A stretch of 64,000 nt of DNA, taken from positions 60,738,570 through 60,802,569 of the forward strand of contig NC_084667.1 in assembly GCF_028389875.1 (NCBI RefSeq). The letters are read 5' to 3'. The position numbers and the translations under genes were made by a program. The notes under the pieces are model-generated. The model was not told the origin of the DNA, did no database searches, and saw nothing but the letters and a program-made list of their open reading frames with translations. Below, piece after piece: positions 1 to 64,000 of the stretch (its first letter is position 1; each line of letters begins with the position of its first letter). The stretch comes from Rhea pennata (Eukaryota > Chordata > Aves > Rheiformes > Rheidae).

Positions 1-3000
1 CAATGTATAATACCAACAATGAATAAAAGACAGTCCCTGATCCAAAAAACTTTCAGTCTACCTGTATACCAAAGAGGGCAGGAGGGAAAATAGCTGCAAA
101 ATAGGTGAACTCTCATGATCTACCTGCTGTTGCTACCTCTCAATCTCCTACAACCCCTAGGAGTACAGTCCTCAGTCTATTTCTTGCTGTCATGCATTTT
201 CTTTCATGTTGCTTTTTTCCTGACCATCCAGACTCACAGCACACTTTTTGAACGACCACTCCATGACAGATGTCCACTATGTTGGTTCCTCTGTTCTCCA
301 TTATGTGTTTGAGCTGATGCACATGCGAGTACCTGAGAAATGTCTAATGTTGAATAGTAGAATGTGGAAAATAAGCCTTGGGAATACATGAAAAATTAAG
401 ACAAAATACACTGTTAATAAATGTCTCTGTATTTAAAGGCAACTCACGGTGAGTGGGTGGAAAGCTCTAGGATGTTTCTCCAGGATCCCAGGAGGAGAAA
501 TCTGGCCTACAGCAGCTAGTGGCAAAGGCAAAATCATGACTGAGTTGGTGATGTCCCTGCAGTGGCCTGATATGGTCAGTTCAGCACTGTTTATGGTAAA
601 GCTTTTCCTGCAGAAAATGCACAGCATCCCCAAATACTGAAGCTGATATTAACAACGGTAGTCAGATGGTGTTGTTGTCTCCCCACTACTGCTGTGTACC
701 CATGCTGTACGTATGTGTATTGAAAGACCCCAGAATTTTATTCAACTACAAGAATGTGGCAGAATAGTGAAACTCAGCAGAGGTGAGAGGTATTCGTAGA
801 CTCTCCTGGACAATTTAAACAAGGCAGCCTGTGACTGTAGACAGTGCATACCTGCTTCATGCTCTGCAGATAACCCAACATTGTGGAAGCCCCTTTGTTT
901 TTATTCGAAAGTCCTTTTGCTTCTGATCATGTGGGAATTACCTCAATCATTTTATCTACTCACAACTTTTGTTTAGAATTTAGTCTCACCAGCATGAAAA
1001 TGCCCTTGAATTGGGATTCTTGTGTCATCTAGATTTGCTCAAAAGTGTCAAAATGATAAAACAGTCCATGTGCAGTTTGCCTCAGAGTTTGTGTCGGCAG
1101 GAATCTCTCCATTCATCTGCAATAGATGGAGCTATTCATGAAATAGGTGGTAAGGACAGCCCCAAGAATGTGTATGCAGTTGGCTAATGTGTGTTTTGCA
1201 GTGTTTTAAGATAATTTAACGAATGTTGAACACATGGGAGTCCATGCGCCTGCTGACTAAAGATCATCCCAACGTATCCTGAAGTTTTTATGAAACTGTG
1301 TGTAATGAATCTGCTACTGCTACACCTAGAAAATACTGCTCTGCTAGTCTCTTTCTGATGTCTCCTATTCTCTTGAGGTGCTGCTAATCCAACTGTTTCC
1401 CCCAAAGAAAAAAATACTGTGCCGGTGCGTTCTTTTAAAATGCCTGGCAAGCATATAATTCTCCAACTGATAGCTTGTATGCCATAAATAGTTAAAGCTG
1501 CCCCTTCTATTGACCCTACAGAAGCAGGCTGGCTTGTCCTGACAGTAATCACCTTTTCATCCATATTCATAACCTTCTTGCCCACCAGTCTCTAGCAAAG
1601 TAAAAGCATAACTGAAAATGAATACAGTAGAATGTGGTTTTAACTCACACTGGACAGAAAAATGGGTGATTCTGCAAATGATTTGCTAAATTATTCCCTG
1701 CAGGCCAGCAAACCAAGATCCTATTCTTGCCATATGGTCTTCATATCTGCAGTGGGTGTTACTGTAAACACACACTTCAGTTTAAAATGAATTGTGATTT
1801 TTGATATGTATATCTATTAAATATTTCATCAAAGCTTTCCATCTTACAGGCATACCTATAATGAAATAGAATGCAACAAACCCAGAAGACAGTTTTAGGC
1901 AAAACTGATTAACTAGAATAATACAAACTAGTTCTGGTCAGCACAGCAGACACTTTTGGCTGTGGAAATAACAGCAGTGATTCCTCTAGAGATGCAACCA
2001 GCTGTTATGACCTAAATATCCCTTCTTTATTTGCCTTATTTAGGGCCATATTAGACTGGTAAAGAAAGTTCAACAATCTTGAATTTCCAGTAACAAACAT
2101 TAATGTGATGAAAACTATATAGGAACGCCTTCTCTTTTTCATTAGCTCTCATTAACCTGTTGCCTAGTGTCTAAATCTTGGCTTGATTAGTCTCTCAGAG
2201 AAAGAGTTATGCACTTCACTAACCAGTGAGGTCCTCATCCCTGTTCAATGTCATTAATAAATACAATCTGAGTTTTCTTTAGCTTAAATTAAGGTTTAAG
2301 TTTGAATCAATATTATCAGCTTTTTCTTTCCCTTCATAAATATCAATCAAATAATCTCAATGAACTAAATATTAAGTAGATTTTCCCAGAAAGGCCTGCA
2401 ATTTATCCACTCAAAGAAGTTCTACAAAGCATCTTCTGAACAAGCAAATCCTTTGGGACACTGTAGTGCAGGATCAGCTGTGTGGAACAGACTCTGCAGC
2501 AAAAGGACTGCCAAAGCCCGCAATCAGCTGGATCTGAAGATGTGCAAGGTGAGGGGAGTACTAGGAGAAATGGCAAAGAAAAGCAAAGATGGTTACTGGA
2601 GCAACACTGCTTAAGAAAGTATTGCATCTATGGTGTCTATCTATTCTTGCCTTGCCATTATAAGAACAACCATAGCGGAATGGGAGAAGGAATTTGCTCA
2701 CACTTAGGAAGGCATGTTGCATTAAAATCTTCAGGCCATGTAAGGTCATTTTTCTGCTTAAGTATGCTTGCAACCTTTCTCATAAGAAATATGCACATAC
2801 ACAAAAATTAAGTGAATAGATAAGAGGGGAAAAAAAATAGAGATGCTCTCAAGCTGCCCACTGTTCCCATTCCCCCACACAGGAGCCCTTAAAACCCTGC
2901 TGCTTCTGTTATGAAACCAATCAACTTTCCCTGAGAAGTAATTTCTTCAATGTGATATTAAAATAGCTCTGACTTGCCATAAGGTGATTCCTGTTTAAAA

Positions 3001-6000
3001 TGCCACATCATATTGCCATATATCATCTGACCTCATCTCATCAGACAGCACGATGTCATTATTGTTGAGCTTTTACTAATTAAAAATGCTAAATACAAAA
3101 TCACTCAAGCATACGTTTTTAATTCTTTCAGCAAAGTTTTATACCACAAAAATCCTAGATGAGACATTATGACAATTTTCACATTATACCAGCAACTCTT
3201 TTATATTGCATTTATATTTCTTTCTACCCCTCCTCAGAGTTATGAGAATCATAAATTAAAAATAGCTCTATGATTTAGTCTACATAATAAAAAGAAATTT
3301 TTTGGTGGCATAGAAGGGGAAAAAAAGAAGATGACTAGAGAAGACCATAATGCTATTCTGGAAAAAAGAAGGCCTGCTAATGTATATAGGGTTTTATATT
3401 AGTAAATTCCACAGCACTAAAATTAAGTGTCATATTGGTAAATGAGACTATGCTGGGTAGTGAAAAAAAATACAGGAAAAACTCTCCAACTGATATAAAG
3501 CAGGGAAGGCACACTGAAGCCATTTTGAGCCGTATATACTATGCTCCAGCTAAGAATCCAGCTCTGTAGATGTTAAACAAATGAGTTCAAAATACTAGTG
3601 TTCTGGATAGCCATTTTTTAGAACCGTCCAAATCAGGGAGGCCTATCCCAGATAGACTGCAGCTCAGCAAGCATGTATGCAAGTGAATAACTATGCACAT
3701 GAATGGTCTTTTTGTTTTTCAGTTGACTAGGCAGGATTGGGGCCTATTCCTGGCGGTACTGATGGGAATGCTGGCAAACAGCACAACTGATATATTTGGC
3801 AGAGCTAAAGATTGATGCTCTGACAGAGAGAAGGAGCAGATTTTGCTTTGCTCTTGCTGGTACAAATCAGCATTCAGTGCTGTTGTTACACCAGTGTAAC
3901 TAAAAGAAGAATAAACTTCCATGCACTGACAAATACCCAGTAACTTAAAAATAAACTTACAAGCAAGAAACAAGGGAAAGATTTTCAAAAAGGCACTTAA
4001 AAAACCTGTGTTTTTGGAAGATGGATGATTTGCATTTTATGATGATCCGGCTCATGCTGGTACGCAGAATCAGTGATGAAAAGCTGCTGCCTTGGACTAT
4101 GTGGGAAAATAGCTCAATTCTGCACTTTCACTTGACAGACATTAGGATGGATAAAGGAAATAGGTTCAGACCTTCAGTGTCCTCTTGCAAAAGTCCCCAG
4201 ATCTTTGCTGCTTGCATTAGCAATCAGCACAGAAATCCTGATCTGAAGTGCGAAGGCTGCAGGCACAGATCAGGCACGCACCTAGCTTCCTGCAGCAGGG
4301 TCTTGCTACAATTTTTGCTTTCTGGGGAAAGAAAGAAAAAAAAGAGAGAGAGAAGAAAAAAAAAGAAAAACCACTCCATTGGGGAGCAGAATTTATGAAA
4401 AGCTGAGCAAAATAGGGGGCTGAGGAAGCCTACATAACCTACTCATGAATCTTTCCTGATGTATCTCAGAGTTAGTGATGAGCAAATGAAATAATCTTGG
4501 GGAATAGGGCCTGATGACTACTTCTATAGTCATCCTCTTCCTAGTTGATTCAAATCAATCAGGAATTCACAAACTACACGTGCAGAGAGCTGCATATACC
4601 TTATTTCAGCCAGCCTGTGATGGGTTATTCTGGCAGACTTCAATTAGCAATCCTGCACATCTCCTTTATAAATTCGATAGCCATCATATGCATATCTAAG
4701 CAGTAACCCAAATTATTCCTTTTCTTTAGCTCATGCCCAGGGAAAACGGCCATTAAGGGTGAGGAGAGCATTGATTGGATTATCTGGGTCAGGCTATGCG
4801 CAGTCTGGAACAGAAGCCTCTTCTGCAGCAAGATGCCCCATGTTTGGAGCAAAATATCCTTACATCGCAGGCTAACAGAAAGAGCCCGATTTAGTTTGGC
4901 TCCTCTGGTGATGCTTGGATCCCTGTAAAAGCAAGGATTGAAAGTGATTCTGCTCCAACCCGTGAGAGTTATGGGTTCACAGCCTCAGATAAAGGGTACT
5001 TTGGTAGAGCAGATGACTTGCATTCAACAGACTGGGATACAGAAATGTGGCTTTCCTGCACACCTGTGACCTGCTGTTATACTTCTGCTTGTACACTTTG
5101 ATCTTACCTTCAGCCTCCTTGTTAACTGGGAATGTAAATGCTTTGGGACAGGGACCTGTCCTTGCTCTGCATCCGTGAAATGTGCAGAACAGCTGTGGAC
5201 AAGTCCCTTGTAGTTGCAGGTGATGGTGCTGCAGATGAATGTAGAGATTTGCACGACAAGCACCTGTTGTCACCAAATTAGCATGAGACACATTTTGCTG
5301 CTGCATGCAACTCCTCAAAGTCTTTTCCATGGCCTTCCCTCCTTCCTGGGTGCTTGGCAGCCAGGCATGGAGGTGCATCCTTCGAGTGTATAACCTGAGT
5401 CAGATCACATCACCCCCCCAAAAAATGGAGGTGGGCTAGACTGTGGACTAACGACACTCCTTGCTACAAGAACTGAAGAACAGAGTCAGTTTGCTTATTG
5501 GGATGTAGGTAGCATTCCCTACCCTTAGAGAATAGGGCTAACAGCATGATAATATTGTTGAGCGAAGCACTGTAAAACAGCCAATATACTTGTATGAGAG
5601 CTGCTTGATTTTATGTTCAATTTACAACTTACCCCAGTCCTTCTCCTGTGTATCTGCTCAAGTACTCTAAATGCCTGCCACCACTTAACTTGACTCTGGA
5701 TGTCTCCTCTGTATCTGCTCCTCCTCATGGTCTCTCTTCTATGCCATTCCTTTCTGCTTGAAACTCCCCTCCCAGTCAGTTATATTCTTATTTCCAATCT
5801 CCTCTTCAAACATATCTTTCCTCAGCTGTGTCACTGCTGATCTGTCACACTGGGGAAACCAGAGGAGGTTTTAAGGTACTTCTATAGTACCATAATCTCA
5901 AAAGTGGTTTAGTATCTGGTTAGCCCCTGGTGTAAATTAGAGTAGCTTTGGCTGCCAACAGGACTTGTTCCAATGGTGGGGGGGGGGGGGATCAGACTAC

Positions 6001-8260
6001 AGCAGTGCAATACCTTCTCATTCCCCCAGAGGCATTCTCAGCCTGAGGTTTTAAGATGAAGCGCTGGGCTGTTCTGCTGCTCTGGTGCCCATATGCTATT
6101 TTGGGAGAGGTGAAGAGTAGAGGAGAAGGAAAGACTCCAACTGTTAGCTTTCTTATTCCCTTCAGATCACTGGAATAAAATAAAGAGGCTGTTCAGCCAG
6201 GCCTAGTGTTTTGGCCTAAACTGCTTTCACTCAGGTCAGAAGATAAGTGGCAGGAACAGGGCCTATTTTCTTCTCTATAAATAGTAAAGTACTGACTGCT
6301 CAGATAAATACACATGCATAAATGAAATGGTAAAACCAAGCTTAAAGAGAGACCAAAGCAAACACTAACCTTTTTATAGTAACGTATAGCAAAGATTTGC
6401 CTAGATGGCAGGCTTGTATAAAGAAGTAAATTGTCCTATTTCTTTATAGCAATATAGAGCCATTCTACAGACAGGCCAACAGAGCAGCCTCTCCAGTAAA
6501 CAGATGTAGTTCAGAGAGAGTGAATAATAAGTATAATAATTTAAACTGCACATCAGTTAAATCAGTAATAACAACATGACTCAACTACAGGACAGACTGG
6601 AAAATAGAGTGGAAGTCCATCTTTATTTATAAAGGATTTATATTACATTATACCAGTGCTTGATGCAAGAGCCTTCAAAATGCTCCAGAAATGACCATTG
6701 TTCCTTCCCCTAGTCCTCCTGCCCTGCATCTGAGGGAGGAAGTCTGCAGCAGAGGTGCGGTGCTCAGCTCCAAGGAGATTGCAAGAACACTTCAGTAAAA
6801 CACAAATGCTGCAGTCTCAGCCAGCTTTCAAACCTTTGAAGATAATCACACCTTGAAATTGCCCTGGGACATGATGTATTTGCCAAAGAAGGACTCAGAT
6901 GTTGATTAAAGAAGACAATAATACTGGTACTTAAACAATAATGAAGTTCTACTGCTCCTCAGAAAGAGCAGGGAAATGAAAAAGTGCTGTTTTCTCTACC
7001 CCTCACCCAGTCCTGACGAAGCCCCTTTCTCCCTCCCTGGTTCTTGAGTCTTGCAGTGGGTGACTTTTCCTGCTGCCCTGTCCAGAGGACTAGTCACTTT
7101 TCTGGCTGGGCCACGTGACATTAGTTTCATTCTGAGGTGCAAGTCAGGAGTAAACTCCTCAGAGTTACATTGCTGTAGGATGGTTCGCAGTGAGGTGTAC
7201 CTGACCTATAGTTTCCTCTAATCAGGCATTATTACAGTAAATACTTAGTTACATCCTGAGCCAAAATTATAAGACAGTATCAAGGACATCTAGGGGTGCT
7301 CCTGGAGGTGACTGAGAAATGATATTCTAAAATAAGTGCACAGCATATAAATGTAAAGATGTCTCTTCTGGCTGGAGAACAAGACCAGGGACATCTCACT
7401 ATGAAATAGCCTCCTTTTTATTTCTTTTTTTGGCAGCCTCTACCAGCCAGAGTTAGAGAGAAGATAGAGAGCTAGCTAAGACACTACGTACCTGTTATTG
7501 TCTCCAGTTCCACTGACTTTTCTTGGAGTTTGGGCACCTAGCACTTTGGAAATATCTTTTGTACCAGCAAATAGCTGGATCCATTATCATGACACTGAGT
7601 TTTCCTTCAAACGGCACAAAACAAACAAAAAAAAGGTTGCTGCTCTTCATACTTGCCTCTTTTCAGTTACCTGCAACAGAAAAAAAATCCATAAAATAGC
7701 ATGTCCTTTTACAGGACCTGTTCCAGGCTCTTATTCTGATCTCTAATCCTTGAGATCAATTCAATCTTGACAATCCCTTGTAGATACTTTCCTGCACAGG
7801 GACCTGAGGAATGGATGCAGAGAATAATTTCAAGCTACTCCTCTAATTCCGGCAGAGGATCAGAGAGGCAATGCTGGTGATACGACTCCAGTGGTTAGTG
7901 GAGGTAGCAACTCCCTTCCTATGACCTCAGACTTGCCTGCTCGGTATTGTAAGGTAGAGGGTAACCACATCTGTGTCAGAGAGGTGTTGTAAAGCTTAAT
8001 TAACGTTCAGGGAACTCCTTTGAGAACCCAAAATGGAAAACGCTGTGTAAGCACATGACTTATTTGTATTCATTAGCAGCAGAAAAGTCAATTATCCAGA
8101 AATCTGATTTGGCTGTGCATACCATGGTGTCACATCTGCCATTTAGATGGGAGGGTGACAGGACCCTTGGGTGGCCAGGACCATCCTGCAGGTAGCATAA
8201 CAACACGTGCAGATGTCACATGCTGGAATCCAGGTTGCTGTGGGCTGGGTGGTACACGGG
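1..8260. other. Upstream intergenic flank, no supportable gene
   Basis: No open reading frame here is long, has plausible exon borders or resembles a known family. The longest are about 100-130 codons in AT-rich DNA and look like chance. Visible landmarks are a purine-rich strand at about 4326-4372 and a 13-G run at 5978-5990. A few short stretches (for example around 3884-3900 and 7508-7550) recall old sauropsid interspersed repeats, but this is impression only. Distal enhancers or a non-coding RNA cannot be excluded from sequence alone. Confidence 0.6.
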
Positions 8261-8267
8261 GCTTTGG

Positions 8268-8810
8268 GGAGAGAAGTGCGGGGGCACACTTGAGTTCTCA
8301 GAAGAGCTGGGCTGGGGCTACCTGAGTTTTCAGAGGACAAGGTCAGGGCCGTGCCCCAGGCTTTCAGGAGCGAAGGCCTGGAGCATGCCCAAGGTTTGGG
8401 CATGGTCATGCCTGAGGTTTTCAGGAGAAAAGGGCTGGGACATACCAAAGGTTTTCAGAAGAGATGGGCTGAGGGTATCCGCTGTTCCCAGAAGAGAAGA
8501 TCTGTGACGTGCCCAAAGCTTGGGTAAGAGGAGGGCTGGGGGTGCCGCAGGTTTTTGGGACAGCAGGGTTGGGACACGCTCGAGCTCTTCAGAGGAGAAA
8601 GCGAGGGACCTGTCTAAGCGTTTGGGAAGAGAAGGGTTGGGGAGTTCCCGAGGTTTTTGGAAGAAAAATTCAGGGGACACCCAAGGTTTTGAGAAGAGAA
8701 AGGCTGGGACGTGCCCGAGGCTGGCAGGAGAGGCGGCGGCGGCTGGCCGAGTTTTCCAGGAGAGAAGGGCTGGGGCGAGCCGAGGCTTTTCGGGAGGGAA
8801 GTGCCGGGGG
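8268..8810. repeat. Diverged minisatellite, ~33-34 bp period, about 16 units
   Basis: Aligning the stretch by eye gives about sixteen head-to-tail units of 32-35 bp. They share the pattern 'gagaagggctgggac', then 'tgcccgaggttttcag', with many substitutions. Unit starts fall at the recurring 'ttcag|(a/g)agag' junction. Because 33 is a multiple of 3, the array stays open in several frames on both strands and yields long spurious ORFs with an 11-residue periodicity. It abuts the CpG-island promoter of CEP170B. GC content rises towards the promoter, and the last units merge into GC-rich unique sequence. Confidence 0.8.
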
Positions 8811-8853
8811 CAGCGAGCGAGGGGCCGAGACCCCGCGGCGGGCGGAGGCGAGC

Positions 8854-8889
8854 GGGGCCGGGGCCGAGGCCGGGGCCGGGGCCGGGGCC
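8854..8889 (+). repeat. GGGGCC hexanucleotide array (6 units)
   Basis: Six contiguous hexamers are visible: GGGGCC at 8854, 8860, 8872, 8878 and 8884, with one variant GAGGCC at 8866. Runs of four Gs repeated at this spacing can form G-quadruplexes and promote R-loops. The array lies just 5' of the CRE-like site and GC boxes, in the presumed core promoter. Confidence 0.9.
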
Positions 8890-8895
8890 GCCTCC

Positions 8896-8954
8896 TGACG
8901 TCGGGAACCTGCCGTGCGCGGGGGGCGGAGCGGAGCGGGGCGGGGCGGGGCGGG
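8896..8954 (+). promoter_or_regulatory. CRE-like half site and stacked GC boxes
   Basis: TGACGT at 8896-8901, followed by CG, is one base from the palindromic CRE. GGGGCGG at 8922-8928 and three overlapping GGGGCGG units at 8937-8954 are classic Sp1/KLF motifs. Their clustering marks the probable core promoter of the gene starting downstream. Occupancy is inferred, not shown. Confidence 0.5.
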
Positions 8955-9015
8955 CAGAGCCGGCTGCCGGGGCGCGGCGCGGCGCGGCCTGCCACCGCGC
9001 CCGGGGCCGCAGCAG
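8900..9015 (+). other. CEP170B: Candidate non-coding exon 1 (3' end at 9015)
   Basis: The start codon exon at 10353 is preceded by a strong splice acceptor, so at least one non-coding exon must lie upstream. The best donor near the core promoter is CAG|GTAGGG, with the exon ending at 9015, about 60 nt after the GC-box cluster. The 5' boundary is arbitrary. A later CAG|GTGCGG donor at 9683/9684 is an alternative. Confidence 0.35.
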
Positions 9016-9586
9016 GTAGGGCCGGAGCCGGGCCAGGCCGGGCCGGGCCGGGCGCAGCGCAGCGCTGCGCAACCACAGGGCCGCGCCGCCCCGCGGCGGG
9101 GGGCTCCGCACCTGCGCGGGCCCGCGGCGGGGCCTGCGGCAGCCGCCGGTGCGGAACAAAAGCGGGGCGCAGCGCCGCGCAGCGCAGCCCGCTGCGGGGC
9201 TTTGTTCGGCCGCGGCAGCGCGGCGCTGCCCGGGCCCCAGGCGGGCGGGCGGGGAAGGGAGAACCGCGTCGGCCCGCGGCGCTGGGCAGCGGGCGGCTCC
9301 GGCGCCGCAGAACGGGCGCAGAAGCGCTCTTTGCCGCGGAGGTCGTTAGTGCCGCCGCGCTTCGGCGCCGGTGTCACCTGCGCCTCCTGCCGCCGCCGCC
9401 GGCCGTGCGGCGGGCAGCCCTGGGGCCGGGCCGGCGGCGTAGCACGGGTGAAAAAACCCCGAGATCTCATTCTCCCCCCGCGTTTAGAAATGCAACTTCG
9501 ATGTGGGGAGGCGGAGTGGATGAGGGGAAGGGGAGAGGCTGATCTGTGCTACTTTTCTTTTTTTTTTCCTTTTTTCCCCTCTTCAG

Positions 9587-9683
9587 GGAGAGAGAGAGGA
9601 GGGGAAAACGTGATCCTGCCGGAGGAGGAGAGGGAGAGACTATGTGACACGCTGCCGGCGTGCAGCAGCACCGGCGCCGAGCA
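9587..9683 (+). other. CEP170B: Candidate 97-nt non-coding 5' UTR exon
   Basis: A long pyrimidine tract (about 9552-9583) ends in CAG at 9584-9586, a strong acceptor. It is followed by a purine-rich stretch that ends at a CAG|GTGCGG donor at 9683/9684. This gives a possible 97-nt internal leader exon. It contains a minimal ATG-TGA at 9642-9647. The region could instead simply be intron or part of an alternative first exon; transcript data are needed to choose. Confidence 0.4.
9642..9647 (+). promoter_or_regulatory. Minimal start-stop upstream ORF (ATGTGA)
   Basis: An ATG immediately followed by TGA sits within the candidate leader exon 9587-9683. Start-stop elements are known to stall initiating ribosomes. 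It matters only if this exon is really in the mRNA. Confidence 0.3.
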
Positions 9684-10017
9684 GGTGCGGCCGGGAGGGC
9701 CCCGCGGAGAGCCGCCTGCCGGGTTAGCGCGGCCGGTTCGCGTCCCCGCTGCGGGCGGCGGAGGGGCGGCCGAACCCCCCCCCCGGTGGAGCCGCAGCCT
9801 GCCTGCCCTCCCCGCCCTGGTGGCGGCGGGGGGGTGCCGCCCGGGAGACGAGCGGGGCAGGTTTGCGGGCTCCCGGCTCCCCGGTGCGACCGCGCCAGGA
9901 GCCGTGAGAGGCTCCCGGGGCGGGTTGTGCCTCCTTCCTCTTGGAGGACGTGGGCAGAGCTGTGCTTCTCGCACTGTGATCCGCCAGCGGGCAGGAAACG
10001 TTCTGGAAAGCCTCTCC

Positions 10018-10059
10018 TTTTTTTTTTTTTTTTTTTTTTTTATTTTTTTTTTTTTTTTT
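10018..10059 (+). repeat. Poly-T tract (42 nt, one interrupting A)
   Basis: T runs from 10018 to 10059, broken only by an A at 10042, at the 3' edge of the CpG island in the leader intron. Such tracts are length-variable and prone to assembly error. It also creates spurious phenylalanine- and lysine-rich ORFs on the two strands. Confidence 0.9.
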
Positions 10060-10352
10060 AAAAACATCTGCTCCTCAGCCGTGGATTCAGCCGCATTGCT
10101 TCCTTTTGGAAACAGTCCTTCCCTCCGGTCCCCAGTCCCGCTTTGCTAGCTGCTCTAGAGCTGTGGCCCCCGCCCGTGACGCGTGGGCAGCGAATCTTCG
10201 CGACTGCTGGCTGCCACAAGAAAATTTAATATGTGAACGCGTCTGCAAGAGGCATCGCCAGGTCCCGTGGCTCAGGGAAATTTGGAAACCGCAGCTATAC
10301 ACTGGTGTGTTTCTACACTTTTAATAAAGTTGTGTCCTTTCTTTGTGTTCAG

Positions 10353-63304
<52,952 letters not shown>

Positions 63305-64000
63305 TACAGTATTTTGTATTGCTATCATATTGTAATCTACTGTTGCGTTAGTACTGTGTATGAGTGGTTTGTGGACAGTTTGTGTGGAGCAGTTGTTTAG
63401 ATTGCTAACACATTGCACAAAAAAAAAAAACTATGCTGTGAGGGTGAATAGCAAGTCTATGTATGCCTTTTAAACAAGACTAGCACTGTGGAGCAGCACA
63501 CATTCAGCATAGAGGCAAAGTGATTTTTAGAAAATTACTCACTTATTCTTCCAGTGTGCCATAAGAAAACAGGCTTTACATACCCTCCATTCAGTACTGC
63601 CGAAGCTAAAGTGTTCTTGCATTAGCCTGTTTATAATTATTCAGTTGTAATGAAGGGCAATTAAAAAGAAAACACTTTGGCGCTAGATTTGTTTTGTTTT
63701 TTTTTTAATTTTACAAATGGAGCATTACAACTCTGTTGGAATCAATGTGCATATCCAACAGAATGATGGTGCAATATAGCAGGTTTCTAGGAGAAACACT
63801 GCAGTTGTATAAAGTCCTCCTCAGTGTTTGTAAAAAGGAGGCAACACTGAAGTTGTGTATCGTGTTTTCAGCCCAAAAAACAAAATAAGATAGAACCCTT
63901 TGTTTTTCCATTGGAAAAGTATGAAAGTTAACTATGATGGTATGAATGTAAAAACTACTCATGTGGTTACTATTTTTGACTATGTTTCAGGCCCAAAGTT
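63305..64000 (+). other. CEP170B: 3' UTR, open at window end
   Basis: AT-rich sequence after the stop with no further ORF of note. ATTAAA at 63660-63665 is followed about 20-45 nt later by a GT/T-rich stretch, so a proximal cleavage site near 63680 is possible. No AATAAA is present in this part, and the UTR may continue past the window. Confidence 0.75.
63660..63665 (+). terminator. Candidate poly(A) signal ATTAAA
   Basis: This is the second most common vertebrate poly(A) hexamer, with a U/GU-rich element starting around 63690. It is 356 nt after the stop codon. Confidence 0.4.

Larger units (their letters stand above)
8690..9980 (+). promoter_or_regulatory. CEP170B: CpG-island promoter region of CEP170B
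   Basis: This 1.3 kb is extremely GC-rich and full of CpG, in sharp contrast to AT-rich DNA on both sides. It lies just upstream of the exon holding the CEP170B start codon. GC-box motifs (GGGGCGG) occur at 8922-8928 and overlapping at 8937-8954, and a CRE-like TGACGT at 8896-8901. No TATA box is evident, as expected for a CpG-island promoter with dispersed initiation. The transcription start cannot be fixed from sequence; about 8880-8960 is my guess. Both strands are GC-rich, so divergent transcription is possible. Confidence 0.75.

Noticed and set aside
4021-4398. 125-codon + strand ORF with Lys/Glu-rich end
   Set aside because: The end is a translated purine tract, there is no similarity to any family I know, and it has no exon borders or promoter context.
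8330-9542. Long ORFs on both strands (181-411 codons) across 8330-10149
   Set aside because: They arise from GC-rich DNA with few stop codons and from the 33-bp repeat period. The proteins are Ala/Gly/Pro/Arg-rich or periodic on both strands at once, and extend through a poly-T run. No domain or splice support.

Overview
The window is vertebrate nuclear DNA, most likely from a bird. It holds one recognisable protein-coding gene on the + strand. The gene is spread over about 54 kb in many short exons with GT-AG type borders. Intergenic and intronic DNA is AT-rich and poor in obvious interspersed repeats, and there is a GC-dense CpG-island promoter. The spliced product matches, nearly end to end, the remembered human centrosomal/microtubule protein CEP170B (KIAA0284). 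It fits CEP170B better than its paralogue CEP170, including the last residues. The bird assignment is an inference from genome texture and divergence; a non-avian reptile is not excluded.

Layout. 1-8260: upstream flank, no supportable gene. 8268-8810: a diverged tandem array with a period near 33-34 bp. About 8690-9980: CpG island, with a GGGGCC hexanucleotide array, stacked GC boxes and a CRE-like half site, and candidate non-coding first exons (donor after 9015; possible small exon 9587-9683). 10353-10488: exon with the start codon (10384). Seventeen further coding exons follow: 22759-22848, 25415-25493, 28373-28431, 29853-29988, 37896-37997, 38972-39448, 42411-43174, 44911-45099, 45291-45399, 46843-48615, 51389-51635, 54359-54518, 58854-58997, 60559-60647, 61216-61309, 62243-62294 and 63069-63304. 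From 63305 to the window end is 3' UTR.

The 18 coding exons sum to 4,905 nt, all phases agree, and they encode 1,634 residues plus stop. The protein has an N-terminal FHA phosphopeptide-binding domain (about residues 1-111), a long disordered Ser/Arg/Lys-rich middle and a conserved helical C-terminal region that ends in PDGEKYVI.

There is no new multi-gene system here. What deserves a second look is how the gene is spliced and regulated. The intron inside the FHA region looks like a minor-spliceosome AT-AC intron, with textbook ATATCCTT donor and TTCCTTAAC branch site. The intron after residue 1478 appears to use a GC donor and has an in-frame stop and AATAAA signals inside it. The last acceptor follows a (TG)10-T21 tract. 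The leader carries short upstream ORFs, one of them a minimal ATG-TGA. The promoter carries a GGGGCC array beside a minisatellite.
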